A DNA stretch of 64,000 bases from Ancylomarina sp963977525 (GCA_963977525.1 CAXBPC010000002.1:62001-126000); one strand, 5' to 3'. Positions 25,032-34,457 are shown, counted from the first letter of the stretch. Program-made: numbers and translations. The notes: generated by a model not told the origin, from the sequence alone.

Positions 25032-26744
25032 ATGAGATTGAAATCTATTTTACTGACAGGAGCATTTGCTGTAATGTGTCTGTTTGGACATGCTCAAGAA
25101 GAAAGAGATTTAAAAAAAGAAGTAAAAGTTAGAACCAACTTTAAACCTAAAATTAAGAAAGCTAAGCGTATTGGCAAAATGCCTAATGTTACTGATACAC
25201 TTAGTTTGAAAAAGCAATTTGATTATTCGATAAGAAGCAAATCTTTGAATGTGAATTTTAAGCCAGGTTCAATTAAAGCGGCTAAAATGACAAGTGCTCC
25301 ATTGAAAAAGGTTCATGGACATTCTTTTGATTTGGCAGCTGGAAATTATGCAACTTTATTTGCTGACTATCGTTATAATAATCTGAAATCGAAGAAAACG
25401 GATTTTGGTCTTCATTTACAACACTATTCCAGCAATGGGAAACTAGAATTGGATAATGGAGATAAGGTAAAACCTGATTGGAATGAATTTTTGGCAGAGG
25501 TTTATGGGAATCATTATTTAGATGATGCAAAGCTAAGTTCTCGGATTTTCTTCAAGCATAAGTCGTTTAACTATTATGGATCTGCTTTATCTACTGACAT
25601 TCTAGGGAAGGATAATATATTCGATTACGATAATCAAAGGTATAATAATGTAGGACTGGAGACAAGTTATGAAAGCTTGAATAAAGACGCTAAAGATTTG
25701 AATTATAAGCTTGGCGTTGAGTTTGAATATTTCACTGATAAGTATAACGTGAGTGAGATTGATATGGGAGTAAATGGAATTGCTGAATTAAAGGCTGGTG
25801 ATGGTTTGTGGTCTTTAGAGAGTTCTTTAAATTTTATCCAAACTAACAATCTTGTGTATTGGAATTCTGGTAGACAGGATCATGATGTAAACTCAACATT
25901 ATGGGTAGTGAATCCATCATATAATTTAACTGTAGGTAATTTTAATATGAGACTAGGAGTTAAAGCTCAAAGTGTCTTGGGAAATGACTCCGAATTAAAG
26001 CTTTATCCTGATGTAAAATTCAATCTTGTATTGGTTGACCAAGTTTTGGATATGTTTGCCGGATTAGATGGAAATCTAGATCTAAATACGATGAGATCAA
26101 TTTCAAACTCTAACCCATTTGTACATTCAGGCCTTGATGTGGCTAATACAAGTACAAATTATAGAATATATGGAGGTTTAAAAACTAGACTATCTTCTAA
26201 ATCGAATGCTTTGTTATCTGTTGAATATGCAAACATAGATGACCAATACTTTTTCTCGATGGCAAATATTGCTGTTTCGCCAAAAGGAGAACTGCCAAGT
26301 CAAACTAAGTATTCGAATAAGTACTCCGTTGTTTACGATGATTTATCGAAATTGGCCTTTACAGGAGAAGTCGATTTGCAGGTTAATAAGGAGCTTAATC
26401 TATATGCCTTGGTGAAATACTTACATTATTCATTAGATGGCTTAGAAGAGGCTTGGAATATGCCAAATTTCGAGATGGAGACAAAAGCTAGTTACCGTTT
26501 TACAGATCAATGGTTATTTAATGCTCGTTTGTTGTTTGTAGGTGAAAGAAAAGTTATGACTAATGAGAATATCGCTCAACTCGATGCGCAGGCTGATTTT
26601 GGTCTAGGTGCCGAATATATGTGGAACGATATTTTATCGCTTTATGCTAATGTAAATAATATTTTTGATGTTGAAACTTATTTGTGGCATGGCTACCCAA
26701 GTCAAGGAGTTAATGGAATGATTGGATTAAAACTAATATTCTAG
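25032..26744 (+). CDS. outer-membrane beta-barrel protein (TonB-receptor-like, no plug)
   Basis: An outer-membrane protein of 570 aa from the chosen start. The frame is open from 24960, but the ATG at 25032 begins a proper signal peptide MRLKSILLTGAFAVMCLFGHAQEE and avoids overlap with the TPR gene. A basic linker (KVRTNFKPKIKKAKRIGKMP) follows, then about 450 residues of amphipathic strands ending GMIGLKLIF, the TonB-receptor style C-terminus. No plug domain is recognisable, so it is not an ordinary TonB-dependent transporter. The pairing with the TPR gene suggests a shared envelope function. A strong terminator follows. Confidence 0.82.
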   Translation: MRLKSILLTGAFAVMCLFGHAQEERDLKKEVKVRTNFKPKIKKAKRIGKMPNVTDTLSLKKQFDYSIRSKSLNVNFKPGSIKAAKMTSAPLKKVHGHSFDLAAGNYATLFADYRYNNLKSKKTDFGLHLQHYSSNGKLELDNGDKVKPDWNEFLAEVYGNHYLDDAKLSSRIFFKHKSFNYYGSALSTDILGKDNIFDYDNQRYNNVGLETSYESLNKDAKDLNYKLGVEFEYFTDKYNVSEIDMGVNGIAELKAGDGLWSLESSLNFIQTNNLVYWNSGRQDHDVNSTLWVVNPSYNLTVGNFNMRLGVKAQSVLGNDSELKLYPDVKFNLVLVDQVLDMFAGLDGNLDLNTMRSISNSNPFVHSGLDVANTSTNYRIYGGLKTRLSSKSNALLSVEYANIDDQYFFSMANIAVSPKGELPSQTKYSNKYSVVYDDLSKLAFTGEVDLQVNKELNLYALVKYLHYSLDGLEEAWNMPNFEMETKASYRFTDQWLFNARLLFVGERKVMTNENIAQLDAQADFGLGAEYMWNDILSLYANVNNIFDVETYLWHGYPSQGVNGMIGLKLIF

Positions 26745-26819
26745 GAAGTGAAAATGAGTTTAAATTCTACTATTATTTTAGTTGATTTGAACGCTTAATA
26801 TTTGAATGATTAAGAGAAT

Positions 26820-26868
26820 GGTTTGAGTTAAAAATCTCGATTGAGATTAAAACTTGAACCTTTTTTTT
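26820..26868 (+). terminator. intrinsic terminator of the TPR-barrel operon
   Basis: Outer stem 26820-26829/26851-26860 (10 bp with two G-T pairs), inner stem 26833-26838/26843-26848, then eight T. Confidence 0.9.
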
Positions 26869-26951
26869 ATGCCAAATAAATCATTCATATGAATTCCAGT
26901 TTTCACCTGTTTTTTTATTGCAATAAAGTGAGCAAGATTCATCCTTTTTAT

Positions 26952-27135
26952 TATCTTTGTTTATCTCAATAGAATTTATTTCGGGTTGACGTAATGTGCT
27001 GATTGACAGAAAAATTAAACATGTTTGGTTTGATTAATCATCTTCATAACAACCTAGCTTAATTTGAGATTAAACATCGAATGTTTAGAATCTGTAAACG
27101 AGATTCTTTTTTTTTGAAAAAGAATGTTCTTTTTC
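26952..27135 (+). promoter_or_regulatory. gyrB leader: promoter-like box, terminator-like hairpin, second hairpin
   Basis: The 426-base gap before gyrB holds a -7-like box TATCTTTG (26952-26959; no clear -33). A hairpin AGAATCT (27087-27093) / AGATTCT (27101-27107) follows, with a run of T to 27115, and then an A/T hairpin GAAAAAGAA (27116-27124) / TTCTTTTTC (27127-27135). The first hairpin has the form of an intrinsic terminator, yet it lies only 56 bases before the gyrB start. It could attenuate gyrB or end a small RNA of about 150 nt. Confidence 0.5.
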
Positions 27136-27170
27136 AGGTTTCTTTCAAAATAATACTAAAGATCTGATAA

Positions 27171-29132
27171 ATGAGTGATTTAGAAAATGAGAATAAAGGA
27201 AATACCGACTATTCAGCAAATAGTATTCAGGTATTAGAAGGTTTAGAAGCGGTTCGTAAGCGTCCTTCAATGTATATTGGTGATGTTAATGTAAAAGGTT
27301 TACACCACTTGGTTTATGAGGTTGTCGATAACTCTATCGATGAGGCTATGGGTGGTTTTTGTAATAATATTAAGGTTTTTATTAATGAAGACAACTCCGT
27401 TACAGTAAAGGATGATGGACGTGGTATTCCTACTGAACTTCATGAGAAAGAGGGTAAGTCAGCCTTAGAGGTTGTTATGACTGTTTTGCACGCTGGTGGT
27501 AAGTTTGATAAAGATTCTTATAAAGTATCTGGTGGATTACACGGTGTGGGTGTTTCTTGTGTAAATGCTTTATCTATTTTATTACAAGCAGAGATTCATC
27601 GAGATGGAAAAATCTATTTACAAGAATATTCAAAAGGAAAGCCACTTGCGGATGTAAAAGTAATTGGAGAGTCTGATCATACAGGAACTAATATTACTTT
27701 CAGACCAGATGATTCTATCTTTTTAGTAACAGAGTATAAATATGATATTTTAGCAGCTCGTTTAAGAGAGTTGGCTTTCCTGAACAAAGGAATTACACTT
27801 GAGCTTACTGATAAAAGAGATGTTCAAGAGGACGGTTCATTTAGAAGTGAATCTTTTCACTCTGAAGAAGGTTTAAAAGAATTTGTTCAGTATTTAGATG
27901 GTACACGTGAACGTCTTATCGAAGATACGATTCATGTTTCAATTAATAAAAATGATGTCCCTGTTGAAATTGCTTTGCAATACAATACTTCATTTTCTGA
28001 GAATATACATTCGTATGTGAATAATATCAATACGATTGAAGGAGGAACTCACCTAACAGGTTTCCGTAGAGGTTTAACTAGAACACTTAAATCTTTTGCT
28101 GACAAATCGGGGATGTTATCGAAACTTAAGTTTGACATTGCAGGTGATGACTTCCGTGAAGGTTTAACAGCTGTAGTATCTGTAAAAGTTGCAGAGCCTC
28201 AGTTCGAGGGGCAAACTAAAACAAAATTAGGTAACTCAGAGGTTAGTCTTGCTGTTGATAAGGCTGTAAGTACAATGTTAGCTAACTATTTGGAAGAACA
28301 CCCAAAGGATGCTAGAACTATTGTTCAGAAGGTTATTTTGGCTGCTACTGCTCGTCATGCAGCTCGTAAAGCAAGAGATCTTGTTCAGCGTAAAACAATA
28401 TTAGGAGGTTCTGGTTTACCAGGAAAACTATCCGACTGTTCAGATAAAGATCCAGCAAACTGTGAAGTATTCCTTGTCGAGGGAGATTCGGCGGGTGGAA
28501 CTGCCAAGCAAGGTCGTGATAGAAAATTCCAAGCTATTCTTCCACTTAAGGGTAAGATCTTAAATGTGGAGAAAGCAATGCAGCATAAAGTTTTCGAGAG
28601 TGAAGAGATTAAAAATATTTTCACAGCCTTAGGTGTTACTATCGGTACAGAAGAAGATAGTAAAGCAGCTAATGTTGAAAAGTTGAGATACCATAAGATT
28701 GTGATCATGTGTGATGCCGATGTCGACGGTAGCCACATTGCAACATTGATTATGACTTTCTTCTTCCGTTACATGAAATCGTTAATTGAAAACGGTTACT
28801 TGTATATTGCTACTCCTCCTTTGTATTTAGTTAAAAAAGGAAAGAATCAGCAGTATTGTTGGAATGAAGATCAACGTTTAAGACTTATTGATGAGTGGGC
28901 TGGTGGAAAAGAATCTGGTATGCATATTCAGCGATATAAAGGTCTTGGTGAGATGAGTGCTGAGCAGCTTTGGGAAACAACAATGAATCCAGAAGTTAGA
29001 ACACTTCGTCAGGTTACAATTGAAGATGGTGTCGAAACGGATCGTGTATTTTCAATGTTGATGGGTGATGAGGTACCACCTCGTCGCGAGTTTATCGAAC
29101 AGAACGCAACTTATGCCAATATCGATGCTTAA
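27171..29132 (+). CDS. gyrB: DNA gyrase subunit B
   Basis: ATPase subunit of gyrase, which introduces negative supercoils. At 653 aa it lacks the proteobacterial insertion and is the normal Bacteroidota size. The GHKL ATPase domain shows YEVVDNSIDEAMGG, DDGRGIPTE, VLHAGGKFD and SGGLHGVGVSCVNAL. The transducer follows, then the Toprim domain with VEGDSAGGTAKQGRDR and CDADVDGSHI, and the C-terminal QRYKGLGEMSAEQLWETTMNP. The gene is monocistronic, with a terminator 45 bases after the stop. The unusual leader upstream is described separately. Confidence 0.98.
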   Translation: MSDLENENKGNTDYSANSIQVLEGLEAVRKRPSMYIGDVNVKGLHHLVYEVVDNSIDEAMGGFCNNIKVFINEDNSVTVKDDGRGIPTELHEKEGKSALEVVMTVLHAGGKFDKDSYKVSGGLHGVGVSCVNALSILLQAEIHRDGKIYLQEYSKGKPLADVKVIGESDHTGTNITFRPDDSIFLVTEYKYDILAARLRELAFLNKGITLELTDKRDVQEDGSFRSESFHSEEGLKEFVQYLDGTRERLIEDTIHVSINKNDVPVEIALQYNTSFSENIHSYVNNINTIEGGTHLTGFRRGLTRTLKSFADKSGMLSKLKFDIAGDDFREGLTAVVSVKVAEPQFEGQTKTKLGNSEVSLAVDKAVSTMLANYLEEHPKDARTIVQKVILAATARHAARKARDLVQRKTILGGSGLPGKLSDCSDKDPANCEVFLVEGDSAGGTAKQGRDRKFQAILPLKGKILNVEKAMQHKVFESEEIKNIFTALGVTIGTEEDSKAANVEKLRYHKIVIMCDADVDGSHIATLIMTFFFRYMKSLIENGYLYIATPPLYLVKKGKNQQYCWNEDQRLRLIDEWAGGKESGMHIQRYKGLGEMSAEQLWETTMNPEVRTLRQVTIEDGVETDRVFSMLMGDEVPPRREFIEQNATYANIDA

Positions 29133-29176
29133 TGTTAGCATTTTAATAAAGAATTCAATTTGAGTTTTATATAATG

Positions 29177-29208
29177 GCCCTTGTGATTAGTTCACAAGGG
29201 CTTTTTTT
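29177..29208 (+). terminator. intrinsic terminator of gyrB
   Basis: A perfect 10-bp stem GCCCTTGTGA (29177-29186) / 29192-29201, loop TTAGT, then seven T. Confidence 0.92.
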
Positions 29209-29226
29209 CTTTTAAAGGATATAACT

Positions 29227-29799
29227 ATGAAAAAGAATATATGCGTCTTCTGTTCATCGAGCGATCACTTAGCTGATAAATATTATGAGGCAGCTAAAGA
29301 CTTAGGAAAAGCAATTGGTACTTCTGGTAATAATATAGTGTATGGAGGGACGAGTGTAGGTCTAATGCACGCATCGGCTTTCGCTACAAAACTGTCAGGA
29401 GGAAAAGTGATCGGTGTAATTCCTGAATTGATTCTATCAAAAGGTATAGCTTCTGATTATGCAGATGAGTTAATCGTGACTTTGGATATGAAAGAACGAA
29501 AGGAAGTTATTCGCGAAAAATCAGATGCTTTCATTGCTCTTCCTGGTAGCTTTGGAACTCTTGAGGAGATTATGGAAGTGATTACACTTAAGCAATTAGG
29601 TTATCATTCAAAGGCAATTGTGTTCGTTGATGTAGATGGTTTTTATTCCGCATTAAAAGCACAGTTCGATATGCAATATAAAGAAAAATTTGCCAACGAT
29701 TCTTTTAGAAAAATGTATGTTTTTGTTGATAATGCAGCTGAGGCTTTAGATTACATTAATAACTATACTGCCGCAGATCAGATAGCAAAATGGGATTGA
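29227..29799 (+). CDS. LOG-family (TIGR00730) Rossmann-fold protein
   Basis: Likely a nucleotide 5'-monophosphate phosphoribohydrolase of the LOG family, which releases bases from nucleoside monophosphates (cytokinin activation in plants; role in bacteria mostly unclear). The 190 aa begin with the Rossmann start ICVFCSSSDHLADKYYEAA and contain YGGTSVGLMHA and VIPELI. The catalytic motif normally reads PGGxGTxxE; here it is PGSFGTLEE, with the second Gly replaced by Ser, while the Arg upstream (MKERKEVI) and the Glu are kept. Convergent with dapF across a shared terminator. Confidence 0.9.
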   Translation: MKKNICVFCSSSDHLADKYYEAAKDLGKAIGTSGNNIVYGGTSVGLMHASAFATKLSGGKVIGVIPELILSKGIASDYADELIVTLDMKERKEVIREKSDAFIALPGSFGTLEEIMEVITLKQLGYHSKAIVFVDVDGFYSALKAQFDMQYKEKFANDSFRKMYVFVDNAAEALDYINNYTAADQIAKWD

Positions 29800-29824
29800 T
29801 ATTATCTTAATAGATATGAAAAAA

Positions 29825-29851
29825 AGCCTTCAATTATAATAATTGAAGGCT
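29825..29851. terminator. intrinsic terminator between LOG gene and dapF
   Basis: A perfect 12-bp stem AGCCTTCAATTA (29825-29836) / 29840-29851 with a 3-base centre. The minus-strand side runs into T's (plus-strand A-run 29818-29825), so it mainly ends dapF. Confidence 0.85.
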
Positions 29852-29874
29852 CGTGCTATTAGGCTGTATTAGTT

Positions 29875-30666
29875 TTAAATATCAAGTTTGCCATTGAAAA
29901 CAAAAGTTGCTGGTCCTTTTAACCAGATGTTCTCAAACTTATCTTCTCCTTTATGATCGAAATACACTTCTAAGTTGCCACCTAGGGTCTTCACATAAAA
30001 GTGATTGCTCTCTGTTTCGAATTGTTTTTTAGCCGAAATACATGAAGCAACAACACCGGTGCCACATGAATAGGTTTCGTCTTCTACGCCACGTTCATAA
30101 GTACTAACTTGAATTTGATTGTTGTCTCCAGAAATGAAATTAACGTTTGTTCCAATCTTCATAAAGCGTTCATTATATCGAATTGCTTTACCTTCAGAGA
30201 AAGTGTCGAAATTTTCGTGACTTCCTATGAATTTTGTGTAATGTGGTGAACCTGTGTCTAAGTAATAGAATCCTTCTCCATTCTCAATTTCAGAAACATT
30301 CTGCATTTCAAGACTTATGGTAAGTTGATGATCTTGGAAGCTAATATTAGCAAAATGCTCTCCATCAACCGCAATAAAATGGGTTTTATCTTTTATGATC
30401 TTAAGATGATATGCAAATGCAACAATGCAGCGTCCACCATTTCCACACATGCTACCTTCTCTTCCATCAGAGTTAAAATATCGCATTTTAAAATCAAATC
30501 CCTCTTCGTTTTCGAGTAGCATAAGCCCATCACAACCAATGCCAAATCGCCTGTTACACAATTCTTCTATAAAAGAAATGTTTTCTGATGGGAATGATTT
30601 ATCTCTATTGTCAATCAAAATGAAGTCATTACCAGTGCCTTGGTATTTAGAGAAACAAATTTGCAT
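29875..30666 (-). CDS. dapF: diaminopimelate epimerase
   Basis: Converts LL- to meso-diaminopimelate for lysine and peptidoglycan synthesis, using a cysteine pair instead of a cofactor. The 263 aa begin FSKYQGTGNDFILIDN. The two catalytic cysteines are visible: Cys74 in MCGNGGRC and Cys201 in SCGTGVVAS; the mirror-image halves of the fold each carry one. The glutamate of the ERGVEDET segment is in place. No other dap gene is adjacent. The start gives the family N-terminus exactly. Confidence 0.96.
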   Translation of the reverse strand: MQICFSKYQGTGNDFILIDNRDKSFPSENISFIEELCNRRFGIGCDGLMLLENEEGFDFKMRYFNSDGREGSMCGNGGRCIVAFAYHLKIIKDKTHFIAVDGEHFANISFQDHQLTISLEMQNVSEIENGEGFYYLDTGSPHYTKFIGSHENFDTFSEGKAIRYNERFMKIGTNVNFISGDNNQIQVSTYERGVEDETYSCGTGVVASCISAKKQFETESNHFYVKTLGGNLEVYFDHKGEDKFENIWLKGPATFVFNGKLDI

Positions 30667-30798
30667 CTTTACGATATGTTAATAAATATTAATGAGGGAT
30701 GATAACTTACTCAAAAATGAGCTTATAATCTTAAATTAAAGTCAAAAATAGTAATCCTGATGTAAATATGTTTATACAATTAAGAAATTTTAAAATAT

Positions 30799-31365
30799 AT
30801 GAGGTTTAATATTAATTTTGTAGCGAAATTCAATCTAAATGCAATTTCAGGTGTCTATATAGACGGGGTGAATAAAAATGGTGCTGCAGATAAAGAAGGT
30901 ATTCGTTCAGGTGATGTAATTATCGAAATTGATGATAAGAAAATAAGTGCGAATTCTGAATTGCAGAAAAGAATAAGTTTGTATTCTAGGAGATAAAATA
31001 TATATTAGTAAAAAGAAACATTTTAAGCTAACTTACGTAATATAATAGATGGTGGCCAGCTGATTAAGGTTAATCATATTGATTTATTGGTGCAAAATTT
31101 CAAAAGATATCAAAGAAAATAAGTATACTCAAAAGGATTCCTTATGGAATACATGTGTGTAAATTAGTTGATGGAAAATTGAAATGTGTAGAAATAAAGA
31201 GGGATGTATCATTATGAATATCAACAACAAACCTGTCTCTAGTGAGAGCGATATTCATCAGGTTTTAAGTGAGATATAAGATGAGGGGCTATTTATTTCG
31301 GGTGTTATCCCGATGGGATGCATAAGCATTATGCTTTCTCTTTGGCGGAAGTATTACTAGGCTCG
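30799..31365 (+). pseudogene. remnant of a Deg/HtrA-type serine protease (PDZ1 + PDZ2 only)
   Basis: A 65-codon open frame at 30799-30996 encodes most of a PDZ domain (GVYIDGVNKNGAADKEGIRSGDVI and ISANSELQKRISLYS). Homology then continues only by changing frame: GDKIYISKKKHFKLT at about 30990-31035, then RIPYGIHVCKLVDGKLKCVEIK (31135-31200), GCIIMNINNKPVSSESDIHQ (31202-31263), a TAA stop, DEGLFISGV, and after a further frame change YPDGMHKHYAFSLAEVLLG (up to about 31363). Order and sequence match the two PDZ domains and C-terminus of Bacteroidota Deg proteases. At least three frameshifts and one stop are present, and the protease domain is missing entirely. Confidence 0.82.
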
Positions 31366-31408
31366 AAATTGCAATTTAATAAATAACTTGAATAAAATGC
31401 TATTCAAT

Positions 31409-31440
31409 TTTGGCTATAACTTTTTAAAGAGCTAATTTTG
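31409..31440 (+). promoter_or_regulatory. rpoD promoter
   Basis: TTTG (31409-31412), 20-base spacer, TAATTTTG (31433-31440): a textbook Bacteroidota primary-sigma promoter, 29 bases before the rpoD start. It lies directly after the decayed protease gene. Confidence 0.8.
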
Positions 31441-31468
31441 CGCAATATTTCGAGTTGAAAAAGGGACT

Positions 31469-32329
31469 ATGAGACAATTAAAGATAACAAAATCAATTAC
31501 AAATCGTGAGAGTGCTTCTCTTGATAAGTATTTGCAAGAGATTGGTAAAGAAGATCTTATTACCGTTGAAGAAGAAGTTGAATTGGCACAACGAATCAAA
31601 AAAGGTGATCAGAAAGCCTTAGAGAAGTTGACAAGAGCTAATTTACGTTTTGTTGTTTCTGTAGCTAAACAATACCAAAATCAAGGTTTAAGTCTACCTG
31701 ACCTTATTAATGAAGGTAACTTAGGATTGATTAAGGCAGCTGAGAAATTCGACGAAACTCGAGGATTTAAATTCATTTCTTACGCAGTATGGTGGATTCG
31801 TCAATCGATTTTGCAGGCTTTGGCTGAGCAGTCTCGAATTGTTCGTTTACCATTGAACCAAGTAGGATCTTTGAATAAAATCAACAAAGCTTTTTCTAAA
31901 TTTGAACAAGAGTTCGAGAGAAAGCCATCCCCAGAGGAATTGGCTGATGTTCTTGAATTGCCTGCTGATAAGGTTGCTGATACCCTACGTGTATCGGGAC
32001 GTCACATTTCAGTAGATGCACCTTTTGTTGATGGTGAAGATAATTCTTTACTTGATGTTTTGATTAATGACGACTCACCAATCGCTGACCGTAGCTTGTT
32101 GAACGAATCGCTTACTAAAGAGATCGATCGTGCCCTTGCTACTCTAACAGAAAGAGAAAGTGATATTATCAAATTATTTTTCGGTATTGGTATTCAAGAA
32201 ATGACTCTTGAAGAGATTGGCGAGAAATTTGGTTTAACACGTGAGCGTGTTCGTCAGATTAAAGAAAAAGCGATTCGACGTTTAAGACATACTTCAAGAT
32301 CTAAACTACTTAAGACTTACTTAGGTTAA
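31469..32329 (+). CDS. rpoD: primary RNA polymerase sigma factor (RpoD/SigA type)
   Basis: Housekeeping sigma factor of 286 aa. It lacks the long region 1.1 and the non-conserved insertion of proteobacterial RpoD, as is normal in Bacteroidota. Region 1.2 is SLDKYLQEIGKEDLITVEEEVELA; region 2 has LRFVVSVAKQYQNQGLSLPDLINEGN and FKFISYAVWWIRQSILQAL; region 3 has RIVRLPLNQV and PSPEELADVLEL; region 4 has LEEIGEKFGLTRERVRQIKEKAIRRLR, the -33-binding helix-turn-helix. A consensus promoter of the class it recognises lies immediately upstream, consistent with autoregulation. Confidence 0.97.
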   Translation: MRQLKITKSITNRESASLDKYLQEIGKEDLITVEEEVELAQRIKKGDQKALEKLTRANLRFVVSVAKQYQNQGLSLPDLINEGNLGLIKAAEKFDETRGFKFISYAVWWIRQSILQALAEQSRIVRLPLNQVGSLNKINKAFSKFEQEFERKPSPEELADVLELPADKVADTLRVSGRHISVDAPFVDGEDNSLLDVLINDDSPIADRSLLNESLTKEIDRALATLTERESDIIKLFFGIGIQEMTLEEIGEKFGLTRERVRQIKEKAIRRLRHTSRSKLLKTYLG

Positions 32330-32356
32330 TCGTTTAGAACTGTGAAAAAATAGATT

Positions 32357-32389
32357 GAGGCTATTGAATTAATTTTCAATAGCCTCTTT
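32357..32389 (+). terminator. intrinsic terminator of rpoD
   Basis: A perfect 12-bp stem GAGGCTATTGAA (32357-32368) / 32375-32386, followed by TTTG. Confidence 0.8.
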
Positions 32390-32410
32390 GCTATATAATG
32401 GATTTGTGCT

Positions 32411-34420
32411 TTAAGATTTCTCTTTTAAGAGTTTCTCAAGTTTATACATTTCATCGCGGAATTGAGCGGCTTGAAGAAAATCCAATTCTTTTGAAGCTTT
32501 CTGCATAGACTTCCTCGTTTTAGCTATCGATTTTTCAAGGCTTTCCTTACTCATATATTGTACCACAGGATCAGCTGCAATCTCAATAGTTTCTGGCCCA
32601 GAGTATGCATTAGGACCTGAACTGCCACTTGTGTTCATGATACTGGTCTTATCCTTAATAATTTGAGTAGGTGTTATATTGTGTTTGGCATTATAGGCCA
32701 ATTGTTTCTCTCTTCTATAATCGGTCGAATCAATTGTCTCTTTCATCGATTTGGTAATTCTATCGGCATACATGATAACCATACCATTCACATTACGAGC
32801 TGCACGTCCAGATGTTTGAACCAAGGCTCTTGTAGAGCGAAGAAAACCTTCCTTATCCGCATCCAATATGGCAACTAGGGAAACTTCTGGTAAGTCGAGT
32901 CCTTCACGTAATAGATTAACACCAATTAAAACATCAAAGATTCCTAAGCGAAGATCTTCCATGATCTTTACTCGATCAAGTGTATCAACGTCGGAGTGGA
33001 TATAACGACAGCGAATATTTAAATCTGCAAAATATTGCGAAAGCTCTTCAGCCATCCTTTTAGTCAATGTTGTAACCAAAACACGCTCGTCAATTTCACT
33101 TCGTTTGTGAATTTCAGCAACTAAATCATCAATTTGATTCAAACTTGGGCGGACATGAATTTGTGGATCGAGTAGGCCAGTTGGACGAATCACTTGTTCT
33201 ACCACAACACCTTCTGATTTCTCTAATTCATAATCAGATGGAGTGGCACTTACATATATAGTTTGTGAACTTAAGGCTTCAAACTCTTCAAATTTCAATG
33301 GACGATTATCTAGTGCTGAAGGTAATCGAAATCCATAATCTACAAGATTAACTTTACGGGAATGGTCACCACCGTACATGGCTTTGACCTGTGACAGTGT
33401 AACGTGACTTTCATCAACAACCATCAAAATGTCATCAGGAAAATAATCGATTAAGCAGAAAGGACGTGAACCTTGAGATCTACCATCAAAATATCGAGAA
33501 TAATTTTCAATACCCGAGCAGTAACCTAATTCACGAATCATCTCTAAGTCGAAAGTTACTTTGTCTTCAACACGTTTTGCTTCAAGATGTTTTCCAATGC
33601 TTTTCATGTATTCAACATGAGCTACCATATCATCTTGAATCAGTCTAATGGCATTCTGTACTTTATCTTTACTTGTAACAAATATATTAGCAGGGTAAAT
33701 TGTAATTCTATCGTAGCGTTCTATCTTTTGCCCATTAAGAGGATCGAAAGAATAAATTTCATCAATTTCATCATCCCAAAAGGTAATACGGTAGGCAAAA
33801 TCTGCGTAAGCAGGGTAGATGTCAATCGTATCACCTTTAACTCGAAAGTTACCTCGCTCAAACTCGACTTCGTTTCTTGAATACAAAGCGTCAACAAATG
33901 AAAGTAGAAGTTTGTTTCTCGAAATGCGTTGACCACTTTTCAACTCTAATACATTGGCATGAAAGTCTTCAGGATTACCGATACCATATATACAAGAAAC
34001 AGAGCAGACAACAATCACATCTTTACGTCCTGAAAGAAGGGCTGAAGTAGCACTTAATCTTAATTTTTCAATCTCATCGTTAATTGCAAGATCTTTCTCT
34101 ATATATGTATTGGTAGTTGGTAAGTAGGCTTCTGGCTGATAATAGTCGTAATAGCTGACAAAATACTCAACGGCATTGTCTGGGAAAAAGGTTTTAAACT
34201 CACCGTATAATTGAGCTGCTAGAGTTTTATTATGACTCAAAACTAATGTCGGTCGCTGAACTTCATTAATTACATTGGCAATTGTAAAGGTTTTACCCGA
34301 TCCAGTTACACCTAAAAGTGTTTGGAAAGGATTACCATCATTCAATCCTGCAGTCAATTGTTTAATTGCTTCAGGTTGATCGCCAGTTGGTTGAAATTTG
34401 GATACAAGTTTAAAGTCCAT
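32411..34420 (-). CDS. uvrB: excinuclease ABC subunit B
   Basis: Damage-verifying helicase-like subunit of nucleotide excision repair. The 669 aa have the canonical start FKLVSKFQPTGDQPEAIKQL, Walker A GVTGSGKTFTIANV, the beta-hairpin region with YYDYYQPEAYLPTTNTYIEKD, DESHVTLSQ, helicase motif V/VI (GVNLLREGLDLPEVSLVAILDADKEGFLRS and QTSGRAARN) and a C-terminal UVR domain (KSMQKASKELDFLQAAQFRDEM) that contacts UvrC. Convergent with rpoD and about 117 bases downstream of the nuclease gene, which has its own terminator. Confidence 0.98.
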   Translation of the reverse strand: MDFKLVSKFQPTGDQPEAIKQLTAGLNDGNPFQTLLGVTGSGKTFTIANVINEVQRPTLVLSHNKTLAAQLYGEFKTFFPDNAVEYFVSYYDYYQPEAYLPTTNTYIEKDLAINDEIEKLRLSATSALLSGRKDVIVVCSVSCIYGIGNPEDFHANVLELKSGQRISRNKLLLSFVDALYSRNEVEFERGNFRVKGDTIDIYPAYADFAYRITFWDDEIDEIYSFDPLNGQKIERYDRITIYPANIFVTSKDKVQNAIRLIQDDMVAHVEYMKSIGKHLEAKRVEDKVTFDLEMIRELGYCSGIENYSRYFDGRSQGSRPFCLIDYFPDDILMVVDESHVTLSQVKAMYGGDHSRKVNLVDYGFRLPSALDNRPLKFEEFEALSSQTIYVSATPSDYELEKSEGVVVEQVIRPTGLLDPQIHVRPSLNQIDDLVAEIHKRSEIDERVLVTTLTKRMAEELSQYFADLNIRCRYIHSDVDTLDRVKIMEDLRLGIFDVLIGVNLLREGLDLPEVSLVAILDADKEGFLRSTRALVQTSGRAARNVNGMVIMYADRITKSMKETIDSTDYRREKQLAYNAKHNITPTQIIKDKTSIMNTSGSSGPNAYSGPETIEIAADPVVQYMSKESLEKSIAKTRKSMQKASKELDFLQAAQFRDEMYKLEKLLKEKS

Positions 34421-34457
34421 ACGGTAATGTTTGCTTTTTTTGTAGCTGTAAATCTAA

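Noticed and set aside
30799..30996. Small intact PDZ protein gene
   Set aside because: The homology continues past its stop in other frames, so it is a piece of a broken Deg gene, not a separate gene.
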